Assembly (NCBI RefSeq): GCF_004339245.1
Contig: NZ_SMGG01000003.1
Location: 399,106-463,105, forward strand
Origin: Seleniivibrio woodruffii
GTDB taxonomy: Bacteria; Chrysiogenota; Deferribacteres; Deferribacterales; Geovibrionaceae
Direction: 5' to 3'
DNA: 64,000 nt
Part shown: piece by piece, positions 35,130 to 44,521 of the stretch
How positions within the stretch are numbered: position 1 is the first letter of the stretch
Layout of the letters: every line of letters begins with the position of its first letter
The notes under the pieces: generated by a model
What the model was told of the DNA's origin: nothing
Databases searched by the model: none
Seen by the model: only the letters and a program-made list of their open reading frames with translations
Translations under genes and position numbers: made by a program

Positions 35130-37484
35130 TTAGTCCCTTTTAGGCTTTATTGACGGCAGGTCGATGGTTATACAGGCTCCGTCTTCTGTGTTGTTAACCC
35201 GTATGTCTCCGTCCATCTTGCGAATTATCAGCTTAACCATATACATGCCGATCCCTGTGCCCTTGTCCCCTTTGGTGGTGAAATAGGGATCGAATATGTG
35301 GTCTATAATGTCCTTGGGGATGCCGCCGCCGTTGTCGTATATTCTGACGCTTATCATGGAGTCGTCCCCGTCTATGACGATTCTGACCTGTCCGCTGAAA
35401 TCCCTCTGAACGTTCACTCTGTTCTGAATAGCATCCTTTGCGTTGCTCAGAATGTTGATTATGCAGTGGCGGAACTCGTTTGCAACCCCGTAAACAGCCT
35501 CTCTTGCAGAGAGCTTGTTTTCAACCTCGATCTGTGTTCCCCTTACTGCGAACAGCGGAAGGAGCAGGCGTACGGTATTGTTGACCGTGCTGATGAGGTC
35601 GAATGGTCTGGGGTCTTTGTCGTGGCTGAAGAAATTTCGGAAATCGTCTATTGTCTCCGCCATGAACCTGACCTGCTCCAGTGAGGTGTCGGTCATGCGG
35701 ATTATCTCCTCAAAGTCGCCTTTTCCGGTCTCAATGCTGTCCTTAATGTTGTCCAGCACCAGATTAAGCACGTTCAGGGGCTGTTTCCACTGGTGACCGA
35801 TAACGCCTATCATCTCTCCCATGGCCGCCATTTTCGACTGCTGGATGAGCAGCTGTTCCTGATCTTTCTGTTCGGAGAGGATTGATATCCTGTCGGTTAT
35901 GTCGGTGAAGGCATAAACGCTGTATGTGGTTTTTTCGTCTGCGCTGTAGCGGGTAACGTTCATATAGGCATATTTCTGACTGCCGTCCTTTGCGGTCAGG
36001 ATTATCTCTGATGTGTTTTCTGCGGCGTTGCGGACGTATTTTTCATAGTCGCTTTTGTGAGAGATTATGTTGAGGCAGTCCAAACCTCTGCCCAGAATTT
36101 CCTGTTCGGCATATCCTGTCAGCCTTGCGAACTCCCTGTTGACACGCATTATGACACCTTCGGAATCGAGGATAAGGAAGCCGATGTCCGCTATGTCGAA
36201 AAGTGAGGCCAGAAGCCTCTCTTTATCCTTTATCTGCTTTTCAAGCTCTCTGATATCGGTCAGGTCCTGCATTGTGACCAGAAGGCGTTTCCCCTCCCTT
36301 TCACTGCCCAGCACCTTGCCGTATATGTCCACAGGCTTTTTTCTGCCGCTTTTGCTGATTATTTCGGAGAACACGGAAAAGCTGTCCATCTTGTTTTCCA
36401 TGGTTTTCTGGCAGAGTTTTTTTATCCCCTCTGCATGATTGCCGTGGAAGAATCTGTGGATATCTTCAACAGAGTTTGGTTTGAAGTCAGGATCCCCCAG
36501 AATGTTCTTCATCCCCTGACTGACCTTTATGGTTCCGTCGGTGCAGAAATATTCGAAACTTCCGGAGCGTGCGACCTCCTGAGCCAGCTGGAGCTGGTCA
36601 CGGCTGCGTGTCAGCTCGAAGTTCAGCTTTTTCAGTTCGATGTTCTTCTCGTCATATCGCCTGCTGAGTTCGTTGTTTATATCCTGAAGGAGTTTTTCCT
36701 TGTTTTTGAGTCTTGTTATGTCGGTCATGGAGACTATTATGTAGTTCTCCCTTTCAGGCATTCTGCGTGCGCTGAAGATAAAGGTGCGCTCCTTGCCGTT
36801 GGTGTCGGTGACCGTTATGCGGTTGGTGATGTCCGATTCCAGGCTTTTGGTTATAAAGCTGTAGAAGCTGGTCTCTTTTGTGGTCAGATAGCTGTCGTGG
36901 GTGATGAAATCCATCAGGTCGGCGGCACCTGAGTTGATCCGCTCGTCAATATCGTATCCGAAAAGCTCCATAAAGCTGTAGTTCCAGTTGATGAGCCGCT
37001 TTTCGCTCATGACGAATATTATGTTCGTCTGAAAATCCATTGTGTTCTGGAGAAGAAGGTGCTGTTCCGCCAGATTTGCCGCACTTATCTCCAGATTTGT
37101 TCTGGTCTCAAAGAGTGAGGTCTGATCGTATATCATGCAGAGTGCCTGTCTGTTCGCTTTGTCGTAAATGGTTATTACTGCGTTCTGGAGCATGAACGGA
37201 AACAGGCTGCCCGTAAGCTTCCGGCTCGGTATCTTTATGAGGTATTTTTCAGCCTCTGCGTTTATGAATGCGGGTGTGTTCAGCAGAAACACCTGTTTCA
37301 GCTTTCGTTTCAGCATTCCGGAGTTTATATCGGGAAAATAATCGGTGATGGGTGAGCCTTCGATATCGGCCCGTTTGATTCCTGTCTGCACCTCCAGCCA
37401 GTGGTTGAAGTAGTGCACGTTCAGATTCTCATCCAGAACCATTGCTCCGTTCAGGATATGGTCGAGGTAATTGAGTGATGCCAT
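35130..37484 (-). CDS. Soluble multi-PAS sensor histidine kinase
   Basis: The 784-residue protein has no membrane span. It has about four PAS-like domains (roughly 5-125, 140-265, 310-420, 425-535), a coiled coil, HisKA with H564 (I-G-H-Q-W-K-Q-P-L-N) and HATPase with D-N-G-G-G-I-P and K-G-T-G-I-G-M. It starts 7 bp after the CheC gene in a CheY-CheC-kinase-PAP2 run, so the CheY at 38137-38496 is a plausible partner. Confidence 0.9.
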   Translation of the reverse strand: MASLNYLDHILNGAMVLDENLNVHYFNHWLEVQTGIKRADIEGSPITDYFPDINSGMLKRKLKQVFLLNTPAFINAEAEKYLIKIPSRKLTGSLFPFMLQNAVITIYDKANRQALCMIYDQTSLFETRTNLEISAANLAEQHLLLQNTMDFQTNIIFVMSEKRLINWNYSFMELFGYDIDERINSGAADLMDFITHDSYLTTKETSFYSFITKSLESDITNRITVTDTNGKERTFIFSARRMPERENYIIVSMTDITRLKNKEKLLQDINNELSRRYDEKNIELKKLNFELTRSRDQLQLAQEVARSGSFEYFCTDGTIKVSQGMKNILGDPDFKPNSVEDIHRFFHGNHAEGIKKLCQKTMENKMDSFSVFSEIISKSGRKKPVDIYGKVLGSEREGKRLLVTMQDLTDIRELEKQIKDKERLLASLFDIADIGFLILDSEGVIMRVNREFARLTGYAEQEILGRGLDCLNIISHKSDYEKYVRNAAENTSEIILTAKDGSQKYAYMNVTRYSADEKTTYSVYAFTDITDRISILSEQKDQEQLLIQQSKMAAMGEMIGVIGHQWKQPLNVLNLVLDNIKDSIETGKGDFEEIIRMTDTSLEQVRFMAETIDDFRNFFSHDKDPRPFDLISTVNNTVRLLLPLFAVRGTQIEVENKLSAREAVYGVANEFRHCIINILSNAKDAIQNRVNVQRDFSGQVRIVIDGDDSMISVRIYDNGGGIPKDIIDHIFDPYFTTKGDKGTGIGMYMVKLIIRKMDGDIRVNNTEDGACITIDLPSIKPKRD

Positions 37485-37491
37485 GCCGTGG

Positions 37492-38115
37492 TTATCCGGA
37501 GTAACTTTCGATGAAATAGTCGAGAGCCTGCTTGAACTTGCCGAAGGATTCCTCTTTCAGCAGAATGTACATATTGCCCTTTATCTCCGTTGTGTCCACA
37601 TCGATTATTATTTTTATGACTATTACCTGTGTGAACTCCTGATTTTTATTCATCTCCGCAATCCGTGCGGGTTCGTATATGCGTATCTCAGGCGGCTGAA
37701 AGTATATTTCGGTGTTTGTGAGGTCGGCTATGCGCCCCAGAAGTGCGGAGGATATTATGTTGGTTATCTCAAGAGAGCAGCTTTTAACATCGTCCGGTTC
37801 TTCCGGATTCAGTGTTTCGTCCAGCTTTGAGTAACACTCGGTGAGAGCCTTTGCGGAGCGGGTGCTCATCAGCATAACCGATTCGCCTTCGAGATAGTTC
37901 AGAAAAACCTGCGAAACAATGAAATAGCCTCTGTCCGGATCCATGGATTTGTAGGCCACGTTTGCAAATTCGTCGATGCTGACGATCTCCATTTCGGGGA
38001 CATACATTGTTGAATGCATTCCTATGGAGTCGGAGATCAGCGATGTGGCCATTCCGTATGCAATGTTGAAAAGCTCAATCATCGCCTCGGTCTGAATTTC
38101 GGATAGATGATTCAT
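37492..38115 (-). CDS. CheC-like CheY-P phosphatase
   Basis: The 207-residue protein has two repeats of the CheC active-site helix pattern: E-L-F-N-I-A-Y-G-M-A and, near residue 115, L-E-I-T-N-I-I-S-S-A-L. In each the acidic residue and asparagine three positions later are retained, followed by a proline (V-P-E-M-E and P-P-E-I-R). CheC dephosphorylates CheY-P. It lies 21 bp after a stand-alone receiver gene and just before a PAS kinase. Confidence 0.85.
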   Translation of the reverse strand: MNHLSEIQTEAMIELFNIAYGMATSLISDSIGMHSTMYVPEMEIVSIDEFANVAYKSMDPDRGYFIVSQVFLNYLEGESVMLMSTRSAKALTECYSKLDETLNPEEPDDVKSCSLEITNIISSALLGRIADLTNTEIYFQPPEIRIYEPARIAEMNKNQEFTQVIVIKIIIDVDTTEIKGNMYILLKEESFGKFKQALDYFIESYSG

Positions 38116-38136
38116 TTTAATATGCCTCTGTGTTTG

Positions 38137-38496
38137 TCAGCACATGACTGTTGTCAGAGCCTGGGCTATCTTCTCGGCGTTTATGGGCTTGTTCACCATA
38201 TAGTCGGCTCCCAGTGCCATGACGTTTTCTCTGGTTTTCTGCTGAATATCGGCAGAGACCACGATTATCTTCGATGTCCTGTCAAAGGAGCGTATCTCTT
38301 CCAGAATCTCTTCTCCTCTGACATCGGGCATTGTGAGGTCGAGAAACACAAGGTCTGGCTGGTGCTGTCTGAAAAGGGACACAGCCTGCTTCCCGTCTCC
38401 CGTATCCGTAACCTCCCAGCCTTCCAGCTGTTCATTTATAAGTTTTATGAGTGCCCTTCTGGCAAATCCCGAATCGTCTACTACGAGTATCTTCAC
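38137..38496 (-). CDS. CheY-like single-domain response regulator
   Basis: The 119-residue receiver has acidic residues D7/D8, phospho-acceptor D53 (V-F-L-D-L-T-M-P-D-V) and the conserved lysine in V-N-K-P-I. No output domain is present, so it acts by protein contact or phosphorelay. It is first in the operon with the CheC phosphatase and PAS kinase. Confidence 0.93.
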   Translation of the reverse strand: MKILVVDDSGFARRALIKLINEQLEGWEVTDTGDGKQAVSLFRQHQPDLVFLDLTMPDVRGEEILEEIRSFDRTSKIIVVSADIQQKTRENVMALGADYMVNKPINAEKIAQALTTVMC

Positions 38497-38662
38497 ACTT
38501 AAGCTCCGGTATAAATTTCATTCAAATATATCAAAAAAACTTCCTTATGTCATTTTAATAAATATCTTTTTATCGCAGGTGTGAATAATCACCCTTCGGG
38601 GCGGAGAATGGTATGGATATTAACATGTATGAACAGTATCATTGTCAAATAAGGAGGCATGT

Positions 38663-38809
38663 ATGAGAACAATCGCTCTGACGCTCGTCATGGCCTTTTC
38701 TCTGGCAATATTCTACGGTTGCGCCGGACACGGAACAGGAAAGGCGACCGCTCCCGGCCAGATAAAAAAGGACACGGGCTACAATTACAAATCAGGAAAA
38801 CAGAAATAA
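38663..38809 (+). CDS. Small exported lipoprotein-like peptide (48 aa)
   Basis: The ATG at 38663 follows an aaggaggc site by 5 bases, with an in-frame terminator after the stop. The product has a hydrophobic leader and a lipobox-like F-Y-G-C (C20), then a short polar tail with G-x-G-K, basic residues and N-Y-K-S-G. The -3 position is Phe rather than Leu, so the lipid attachment call is tentative. Function unknown; it sits between cheY and the catalase gene. Confidence 0.6.
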   Translation: MRTIALTLVMAFSLAIFYGCAGHGTGKATAPGQIKKDTGYNYKSGKQK

Positions 38810-38834
38810 AAAAGAGCCGGAAGGCTCTTTTTTT
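38808..38834 (+). terminator. Rho-independent terminator after the 48-aa lipoprotein
   Basis: The stem AAAGAGCC / GGCTCTTT with a ggaa loop is followed by a T run, starting at the stop codon of the small gene. Confidence 0.9.
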
Positions 38835-38873
38835 ATGACCTTTCGTGCAGAATCTGAGAAATCGTGCTATTCT

Positions 38874-38940
38874 TAATAATAATTATCTCATAAAAGCGAA
38901 TATCACCTCTTGAATATTAATAAAAATTATCATAAGATAA
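38874..38940 (+). promoter_or_regulatory. Candidate PerR/Fur-type operators upstream of catalase
   Basis: TAATAATAATTATCT at 38874-38888 contains the perfect 11-base palindrome ATAATAATTAT, matching the core of the PerR box TTATAATNATTATAA at 11 of 14 defined positions. TTATC-N4-GATAA follows at 38927-38940. The region is very AT-rich, so chance matches are possible. Peroxide control of a catalase gene makes PerR biologically sensible. Confidence 0.45.
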
Positions 38941-38974
38941 CTAATGCTATTTGGTTTCACAGGAGGTAGTAAAA

Positions 38975-40438
38975 ATGAGTAAGAAAGAGGATAAGCATCT
39001 CACCACAGCGGCGGGAGTTCCCGTTGCGGACAACCAGAACGTGGCGACAGCCGGAAAAAGAGGCCCGATGCTCCTTCAGGACATATGGTTTCTTGAAAAA
39101 CTCGCCCATTTCGACAGAGAGGTCATCCCCGAAAGAAGGATGCACGCAAAAGGCTCCGGAGCCTTCGGAACCTTCACCGTAACCCATGACATAACCGGAT
39201 ATACAAAAGCTAAGATATTCTCCGAAATAGGAAAAAAGACCGATCTGTTTGTGCGTTTCTCAACTGTGGCAGGTGAAAGGGGAGCGGCGGACGCCGAGAG
39301 GGATATCAGAGGCTTTGCCATAAAGTTTTATACCGAAGAGGGAAACTGGGACCTTGTGGGAAACAACACTCCGGTGTTCTTCCTGCGTGATCCGCTGAAG
39401 TTTCCCGACCTCAACCATGCGGTAAAGCGCGACCCCAGAACAAACATGCGCAGTGCCCAGAACAACTGGGACTTCTGGACATCACTCCCCGAAGCTCTCC
39501 ATCAGGTTACAATAACTATGAGCGACAGAGGAATCCCTAGATCATACAGACACATGCACGGATTCGGAAGCCATACGTTCAGCTTTATCAACGCAGAGAA
39601 CAAGCGCACATGGGTAAAATTCCACTTAGTGACCCAGCAGGGCATTCAGAATCTTACGGATGAAGAGGCGGAAAAGGTCATCGGCAAGTGCCGTGAGAGC
39701 CACCAGAGAAACCTGCTTGAGAGCATAGACAAGGGCGATTTCCCCAGATGGAAAATGTTCGTTCAGCTTATGACCGAGGAGCAGGCGGCAAAACTGCCTT
39801 ACAACCCCTTCGACCTCACAAAGGTATGGTTCAAAAAGGACGCTCCCCTCATAGAGGTAGGTGTTCTGGAGCTTAACAAGAACCCCGAAAACTATTTCGC
39901 CGACGTTGAGCAGGCGGCGTTCAACCCTGCAAACATCGTTCCAGGCATCAGCTTCTCGCCCGACAGAATGCTTCAGGGCAGGCTGTTCTCATACGGAGAT
40001 ACCCAGAGATACAGACTCGGTGTCAACCACCACTCCATCCCCGTTAACGCTCCCCGCTGTCCTTTCCACAGCTACCACAGGGACGGCCAGATGCGTGTTG
40101 ACGGAAATAAAGGCTCGACCCTTGCCTATGAGCCGAACAGCTACGGCGAGTGGAAGGACCAGTGGCAGTTGAAAGAGCCGCCTCTGGCTCTGGACGGCCC
40201 CGCATATCAGTACGATTTCCGTGAGGATGACGACGATTACTACACTCAGCCCGGTCTCCTCTTCCGTCTGATGTCACCCGCTCAGCAGAAGGTTCTTTGC
40301 GAGAACACCGCAAGAGCCATGGGCGACGCTCCTGAGATGATAAAGATCCGCCACATAGGCAACTGTCTGAAGGCTGATCCGGCATACGGCAAGGGAGTTG
40401 CGGATGCCATGGGCATTTCCCTTGATAAAGTGAAGTAA
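38975..40438 (+). CDS. katA: Monofunctional haem catalase
   Basis: The 487-residue small-subunit catalase has the distal histidine in [12 protein letters not shown] (H57), an asparagine in [10 protein letters not shown] and the proximal tyrosine in [11 protein letters not shown]. The ATG at 38975 is chosen because an aggaggt site precedes it by 8 bases; the upstream TTG at 38951 has none. It destroys hydrogen peroxide in the cytoplasm. It has its own terminator and candidate PerR-like sites upstream. Confidence 0.96.
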   Translation: MSKKEDKHLTTAAGVPVADNQNVATAGKRGPMLLQDIWFLEKLAHFDREVIPERRMHAKGSGAFGTFTVTHDITGYTKAKIFSEIGKKTDLFVRFSTVAGERGAADAERDIRGFAIKFYTEEGNWDLVGNNTPVFFLRDPLKFPDLNHAVKRDPRTNMRSAQNNWDFWTSLPEALHQVTITMSDRGIPRSYRHMHGFGSHTFSFINAENKRTWVKFHLVTQQGIQNLTDEEAEKVIGKCRESHQRNLLESIDKGDFPRWKMFVQLMTEEQAAKLPYNPFDLTKVWFKKDAPLIEVGVLELNKNPENYFADVEQAAFNPANIVPGISFSPDRMLQGRLFSYGDTQRYRLGVNHHSIPVNAPRCPFHSYHRDGQMRVDGNKGSTLAYEPNSYGEWKDQWQLKEPPLALDGPAYQYDFREDDDDYYTQPGLLFRLMSPAQQKVLCENTARAMGDAPEMIKIRHIGNCLKADPAYGKGVADAMGISLDKVK

Positions 40439-40459
40439 GGTTACTATCTTATAGACTTC

Positions 40460-40487
40460 AGGGGGCGGAGCTTCCGTCCCCTTTTAT
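40460..40487 (+). terminator. Terminator after katA
   Basis: The stem GGGGGCGG / CCGTCCCC with an agctt loop is followed by TTTTATT. Confidence 0.85.
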
Positions 40488-40511
40488 TATTTATGTTTTC
40501 GGGAGAGTCGT

Positions 40512-40925
40512 TTGAAAAAGAATTTGTTTATGGCGCTGGGGGTGTTTTTCACTCTGCTGGCCGTCATAGGAATAATTGTACCTGTTCTGCCCACCACACC
40601 TTTTCTGCTTGTAGCCTCGTTCTGTTTTGTCCGCAGTTCTGAAAAGATGAACAACTGGCTTATAAATCATAGAATATTCGGTGCATACATCGGAACCTAC
40701 ATGAAATATCGTGCTGTGCGCAAGGATATGAAGATAAGGGCGGTTCTTTTGCTCTGGGGATCACTTCTGCTTTCAGCTCTTCTGGTGCGCAACCTCCACG
40801 TTATCTTTGTTCTGCTTGTTGTGGGCATGGGGGTGACAGCCTATATTCTGTCGCTTAAAACCATGACAGCGGAGATGGAGAGGGAAGCGGCCCTGTTGAC
40901 ATCCGGCACGGGCAGTGTAGAATAG
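40512..40925 (+). CDS. YbaN/DUF454 family inner-membrane protein
   Basis: The 137-residue protein has hydrophobic segments at about 5-38 and 75-112 and the DUF454 pattern G-I-I-V-P-V-L-P-T-T-P-F-L-L with R-S-S-E-K. The start is TTG, supported by a gggagag site 8 bases before it and a sensible M-K-K-N-L-F N-terminus; an ATG 6 codons later is the alternative. Function is unknown for the family. It is 16 bp before tag. Confidence 0.85.
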   Translation: MKKNLFMALGVFFTLLAVIGIIVPVLPTTPFLLVASFCFVRSSEKMNNWLINHRIFGAYIGTYMKYRAVRKDMKIRAVLLLWGSLLLSALLVRNLHVIFVLLVVGMGVTAYILSLKTMTAEMEREAALLTSGTGSVE

Positions 40926-40941
40926 ACAGGTGGAGGCGGAT

Positions 40942-41514
40942 ATGTCTGATAATAAAGTGCGCTGCAGCTGGTGTGAGGGAAAGGATTTTTATGAGAAGTA
41001 TCATGACGAGGAGTGGGGCGTGCCCGTTCGGGACGACAGAACCCATTTCGAGTTCCTTATCCTCGAAGGTGCGCAGGCGGGCTTAAGCTGGGAGACCATC
41101 CTGAAAAAAAGGGAAGGCTACCGCAAGGCGTTTAAGAATTTCGACCCGAAACTGGTGGCCGAAATGACGGACGAAGAGCTTGAAGCACTGATACTTAACC
41201 CCGAGATAATCCGCAACAGACTTAAAATATTCGCCGCAAGGAAGAATGCCCGTGTTTTTCTGAAGATTCAGGAAGAGTTCGGCAGTTTCGATGCCTACGT
41301 CTGGCGTTTTGTAGGCGGCAAACCCATCATAAATAAACTCGGATCAATGTCCGATGCGGTGGCCACTTCACCGGAGTCGGACGCCCTTTCCAAAGATCTG
41401 AAAAAACGGGGAATGACATTTGTCGGTTCCACCATAATCTATGCCCATATGCAGGCAACAGGACTGGTGAATGACCATTTCACCGACTGCTTCAGGCACG
41501 CAGAACTTTCATAA
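40942..41514 (+). CDS. tag: DNA-3-methyladenine glycosylase I
   Basis: The 190-residue base-excision enzyme removes 3-methyladenine from alkylated DNA. The N-terminal R-C-S-W-C, the Y-H-D-E-E-W-G-V-P segment and C-terminal H-F-T-D-C supply the zinc ligands, and F-L-I-L-E-G-A-Q-A-G-L-S-W is the family core. The ATG at 40942 is preceded by ggaggcgg; an in-frame GTG at 40930 is less likely. Confidence 0.95.
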   Translation: MSDNKVRCSWCEGKDFYEKYHDEEWGVPVRDDRTHFEFLILEGAQAGLSWETILKKREGYRKAFKNFDPKLVAEMTDEELEALILNPEIIRNRLKIFAARKNARVFLKIQEEFGSFDAYVWRFVGGKPIINKLGSMSDAVATSPESDALSKDLKKRGMTFVGSTIIYAHMQATGLVNDHFTDCFRHAELS

Positions 41515-41546
41515 ATAACTTATCTCTTTAACGCATATTTTACATC

Positions 41547-41579
41547 TGCTATGTAGGCTATGTCTGTTTGACATAGCAG
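41547..41579. promoter_or_regulatory. Overlapping inverted repeats in the chemoreceptor leader
   Basis: GACATAGCAG at 41570-41579 can pair with GCTATGTC at 41557-41564 (8 bp, 5-base loop) or with CTGCTATGT at 41547-41555 (9 bp). The two pairings exclude each other. The element lies in the 250-bp gap between tag and the dCache chemoreceptor; the rest of the gap is AT-rich with no gene. It could be an operator or an RNA switch. Confidence 0.35.
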
Positions 41580-41764
41580 GTGCCCTGTGCTAAGATAAAC
41601 CCTTGTGAATATTATATTTATACAATTTTTGTCGGAATATTCACTCTTATGAGCGCAGGATTATTTTTTCCGGTTGCGGGATACTGATTATTCTATTTAC
41701 ACAGGACAAATAATGCAAAAAGCAGCAGAAGCCGGCAATATCGCTGTCTCTGCGGAGAGGTTTT

Positions 41765-43675
41765 ATGAGTTTGAAGTTAAAAATCATTCTGACGGCACTG
41801 GCAGTGTTCCTTGCCATCGTCTCGACCCTTGTTCTAAGGTCATATTTTTACACCCAGTCGGCGGCTGTTGAAAATATCGAAATCCAGCAGATAAACCGCA
41901 GTGATGAGGTTGCGGCTCTTATGGGGCTTTGGGCCGAGTCGAAAAAAGCGGCCATCACAGCAGAAGCCAAAAGGCTGAAAGCAAAGGGCGACGCTTTTAA
42001 TGCCGAACCCGAAAAGAACATAGAGGACTATGCGCTTGTGGCAGAGGCCAACGCATTCGACCTGGTATATTTCGGAAGCGAGCAGGACGGCAGTTTCTGG
42101 ATGTCCAAGCAGTCACAGCTTCCGGAAGGTTATGACCCCAGGGTCAGACCATGGTATCAGATGGGAAAATCCAAGACCGGAACACAGTTCACCGAACCCT
42201 ATGTTGACATGATAACAGGCGGACTGGTGGTCTCGATCATCGAAGGGATAAGCATAAACGGAGATTTTGCGGGTGTCCTCGGTTCGGATGTTCCGCTTAA
42301 ATCTATAATAGATAAAGTAATGAACGTCGGCTCCGGCGACAAGGGAAGACCCTTTGTAACCGACAGCGCAGGAAAAATACTGATACACGACGACAGCGGC
42401 CTTGTTCTTAAAAAGAGCATAGGGGAGCTTGATCCCAGCCTTTCAAACCTTATGAATGAGGTTGAAAAGAACGACAGCGGTGTTTTCCACTATTCACTGG
42501 AAGGTAAAAACATGCTGCTGGCATATTCAAAAGTTCCCGAGCTTGGCTGGGTCTCTTTTGTGACCGCCGATGAAGCGTCTGTGCTTGCTCCGGCAAAAAA
42601 GGAGGCGTTCAATCTTACGTTCCTTTCACTTATTCCCGTTTTATTCGGCATAGCTTTGTTCTGGTATCTTGTGTCCAGACAGCTTAAGCCCATCGACACC
42701 CTCATTCAGCGACTGAGAGACATTGCAGAGGGCGAAGCCGATCTTACGAAAACTCTGGACGACTCACGAACAGACGAACTGGGCGATGTTGCCAGACTTT
42801 TCAACAGGTTCATAGGCCGTGTTAAAGACATTATGGAGTCAGTTTCGGATCTGTCCCACAATATGACAAAATCAATATCCGAGCTTTCAACTACCGTCAG
42901 CGATATATCCAGAGGAATGCACAACCAGACGGACGAGACAAACAGCCTCGCAACCGCCGTTGAAGAGATGAACCAGACCATCAGCCAGATAGCCGAAAGC
43001 GCAAACGAGACTTCGGTTCAGGCGAACGCTACAATAAAAAGTGCCGAAGGCAGCAAGATGTCTGTCACCGACACGGTGTCAAAAATGCAGCAGATAGCGG
43101 AAAACGTCCGTGAATCCGCAGAGGTAATCACCAGACTGGGTGAATCTTCGGCTCAGATCGGCGACATCATAAACGTTATCAACGATATTGCAGACCAGAC
43201 AAACCTGCTGGCGCTTAATGCGGCCATCGAGGCGGCAAGAGCCGGAGAAGCGGGAAGGGGATTTGCGGTTGTTGCAGACGAGGTTCGTAAGCTTGCGGAA
43301 CGCACTCAGTCGGCCACAAAAGAGATATCCGACATGATATCAATGCTCCAGACCGAATCCAAGAATGCTGTTGTAAAGGTTGAGAGCGGGGTTGGGCAGG
43401 TTGAGGCCGGAACCAGATCGGCAGATTCAGCTGAAAAGTCAATAAGCCTGATCGTTGAGCAGACAACAGTGGCAACTGACATGGTAAACCAGATAGCCTC
43501 CGCTGCAGAAGAGCAGGCGGCAACAACAACAGAGATAGCCAAGAACGTTGAGAAGATAAACAATATCGCAGAAGTGAACAACAGGGAGCTTGCTGAGATA
43601 ACGGATTTTGCAAGGCAGATTCATACCGATGCCGAGGATCTGCTTAGAACCATCAATCAGTTCCGAATCAGATAA
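41765..43675 (+). CDS. Transmembrane methyl-accepting chemotaxis protein with dCache sensor
   Basis: The 636-residue receptor has a span at about 7-27, a periplasmic dCache domain (about 30-275), a second span at about 280-302, HAMP (about 303-355) and a signalling hairpin whose tip is [19 protein letters not shown]. The sensor contains D-P-R-V-R-P-W-Y and a later Y and D arranged as in amino-acid-binding dCache domains, so an amino acid or amine ligand is plausible. The ggagag site precedes the ATG. Confidence 0.93.
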   Translation: MSLKLKIILTALAVFLAIVSTLVLRSYFYTQSAAVENIEIQQINRSDEVAALMGLWAESKKAAITAEAKRLKAKGDAFNAEPEKNIEDYALVAEANAFDLVYFGSEQDGSFWMSKQSQLPEGYDPRVRPWYQMGKSKTGTQFTEPYVDMITGGLVVSIIEGISINGDFAGVLGSDVPLKSIIDKVMNVGSGDKGRPFVTDSAGKILIHDDSGLVLKKSIGELDPSLSNLMNEVEKNDSGVFHYSLEGKNMLLAYSKVPELGWVSFVTADEASVLAPAKKEAFNLTFLSLIPVLFGIALFWYLVSRQLKPIDTLIQRLRDIAEGEADLTKTLDDSRTDELGDVARLFNRFIGRVKDIMESVSDLSHNMTKSISELSTTVSDISRGMHNQTDETNSLATAVEEMNQTISQIAESANETSVQANATIKSAEGSKMSVTDTVSKMQQIAENVRESAEVITRLGESSAQIGDIINVINDIADQTNLLALNAAIEAARAGEAGRGFAVVADEVRKLAERTQSATKEISDMISMLQTESKNAVVKVESGVGQVEAGTRSADSAEKSISLIVEQTTVATDMVNQIASAAEEQAATTTEIAKNVEKINNIAEVNNRELAEITDFARQIHTDAEDLLRTINQFRIR

Positions 43676-43681
43676 ACTATC

Positions 43682-43722
43682 ATTGCCGCTCAGAGCCGAA
43701 GTGTTCCGGGCGGCAATTTTTT
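43682..43722 (+). terminator. Terminator of the chemoreceptor gene
   Basis: The perfect stem ATTGCCGC / GCGGCAAT is followed by TTTTT, between the convergent chemoreceptor and citG genes. Confidence 0.88.
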
Positions 43723-44521
43723 ATTGTGATCTATTGAAGTCCTTCAGGGCAAAGCTCAGTGCCAGAAGATCGGCACAGCCGCCCATCGTAAGGTTTATAG
43801 ATCTGTAATATTCGTTTCTGGCCGCAAGCCATTTTTCAGCGGGTTCGCCCTCTTCTATCAGCTTTTTCAGCTCAGCTCCGTCTCTCCGTACGATTTTGAG
43901 TCCTTCCATGCCGCATCTGTGTATCGATGTGGAATCGTCCGCACGCTCCATTATGCATGCAAGGGCATAGTGGGGATTATCGGGTCTCCGGTTCAGTGCG
44001 GGGATGCCGGCTTCAAAAACAGACGGCAGCCCTTCCAGACACTCAAGCTTTATGCCGCCCGTGTGAAAGTTGCGTCTGACAGAAGAACCGTTGGATTCGG
44101 GCAGAGGGTTTGAGAAAAATTCCTCAGAAAGCTCGGAGATACCTGTCCGAATATCCTCAAAGACTATATGGGACAGCAGAACCAGTCCGCTTAAGAATAT
44201 AAAACCCTTGTGGGTGTTGCTCTGGCATTTCTGCATCATCCGCTTTTCGGCGGCCATGCCAACGGCACGAAGTTCGCTTATGCTTCCGCCGTCATACAGA
44301 CAGAGAGCCAGCTCCTCGTAATATCTTGGCAGAAGCATTACGGAAAGCTCCATCAGCTCGTATGACAGATCGGGATGGGAACCGTTGTCAAGCCTGTCAA
44401 CCAGACCGGGCTTCGGCGTCAGCTCCAGTTCCCTCAGGGCTCCCATTGTCAGAGATTCAGCAAGATTCCTGAAATCCCGTGAGAAGGCGGTGCGTTTCTG
44501 CAATGATGTCAGGGTATGCAT
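43721..44521 (-). CDS. citG: Triphosphoribosyl-dephospho-CoA synthase
   Basis: The 266-residue enzyme makes the precursor of the citrate lyase prosthetic group from dephospho-CoA and ATP. Motifs are T-P-K-P-G-L-V-D-R-L-D-N-G-S-H, S-N-T-H-K-G-F-I-F and the C-terminal G-G-C-A-D-L-L-A-L. The ATG at 44521 gives a 65-base overlap with citX; a shorter start near T-M-G-A-L-R-E is possible. Last gene of the citrate lyase operon. Confidence 0.93.
   Translation of the reverse strand: MHTLTSLQKRTAFSRDFRNLAESLTMGALRELELTPKPGLVDRLDNGSHPDLSYELMELSVMLLPRYYEELALCLYDGGSISELRAVGMAAEKRMMQKCQSNTHKGFIFLSGLVLLSHIVFEDIRTGISELSEEFFSNPLPESNGSSVRRNFHTGGIKLECLEGLPSVFEAGIPALNRRPDNPHYALACIMERADDSTSIHRCGMEGLKIVRRDGAELKKLIEEGEPAEKWLAARNEYYRSINLTMGGCADLLALSFALKDFNRSQ

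Noticed and set aside
41674-41871. 65-codon frame overlapping the start of the dCache chemoreceptor
   Set aside because: It runs out of frame into a clear receptor gene and has no family match.
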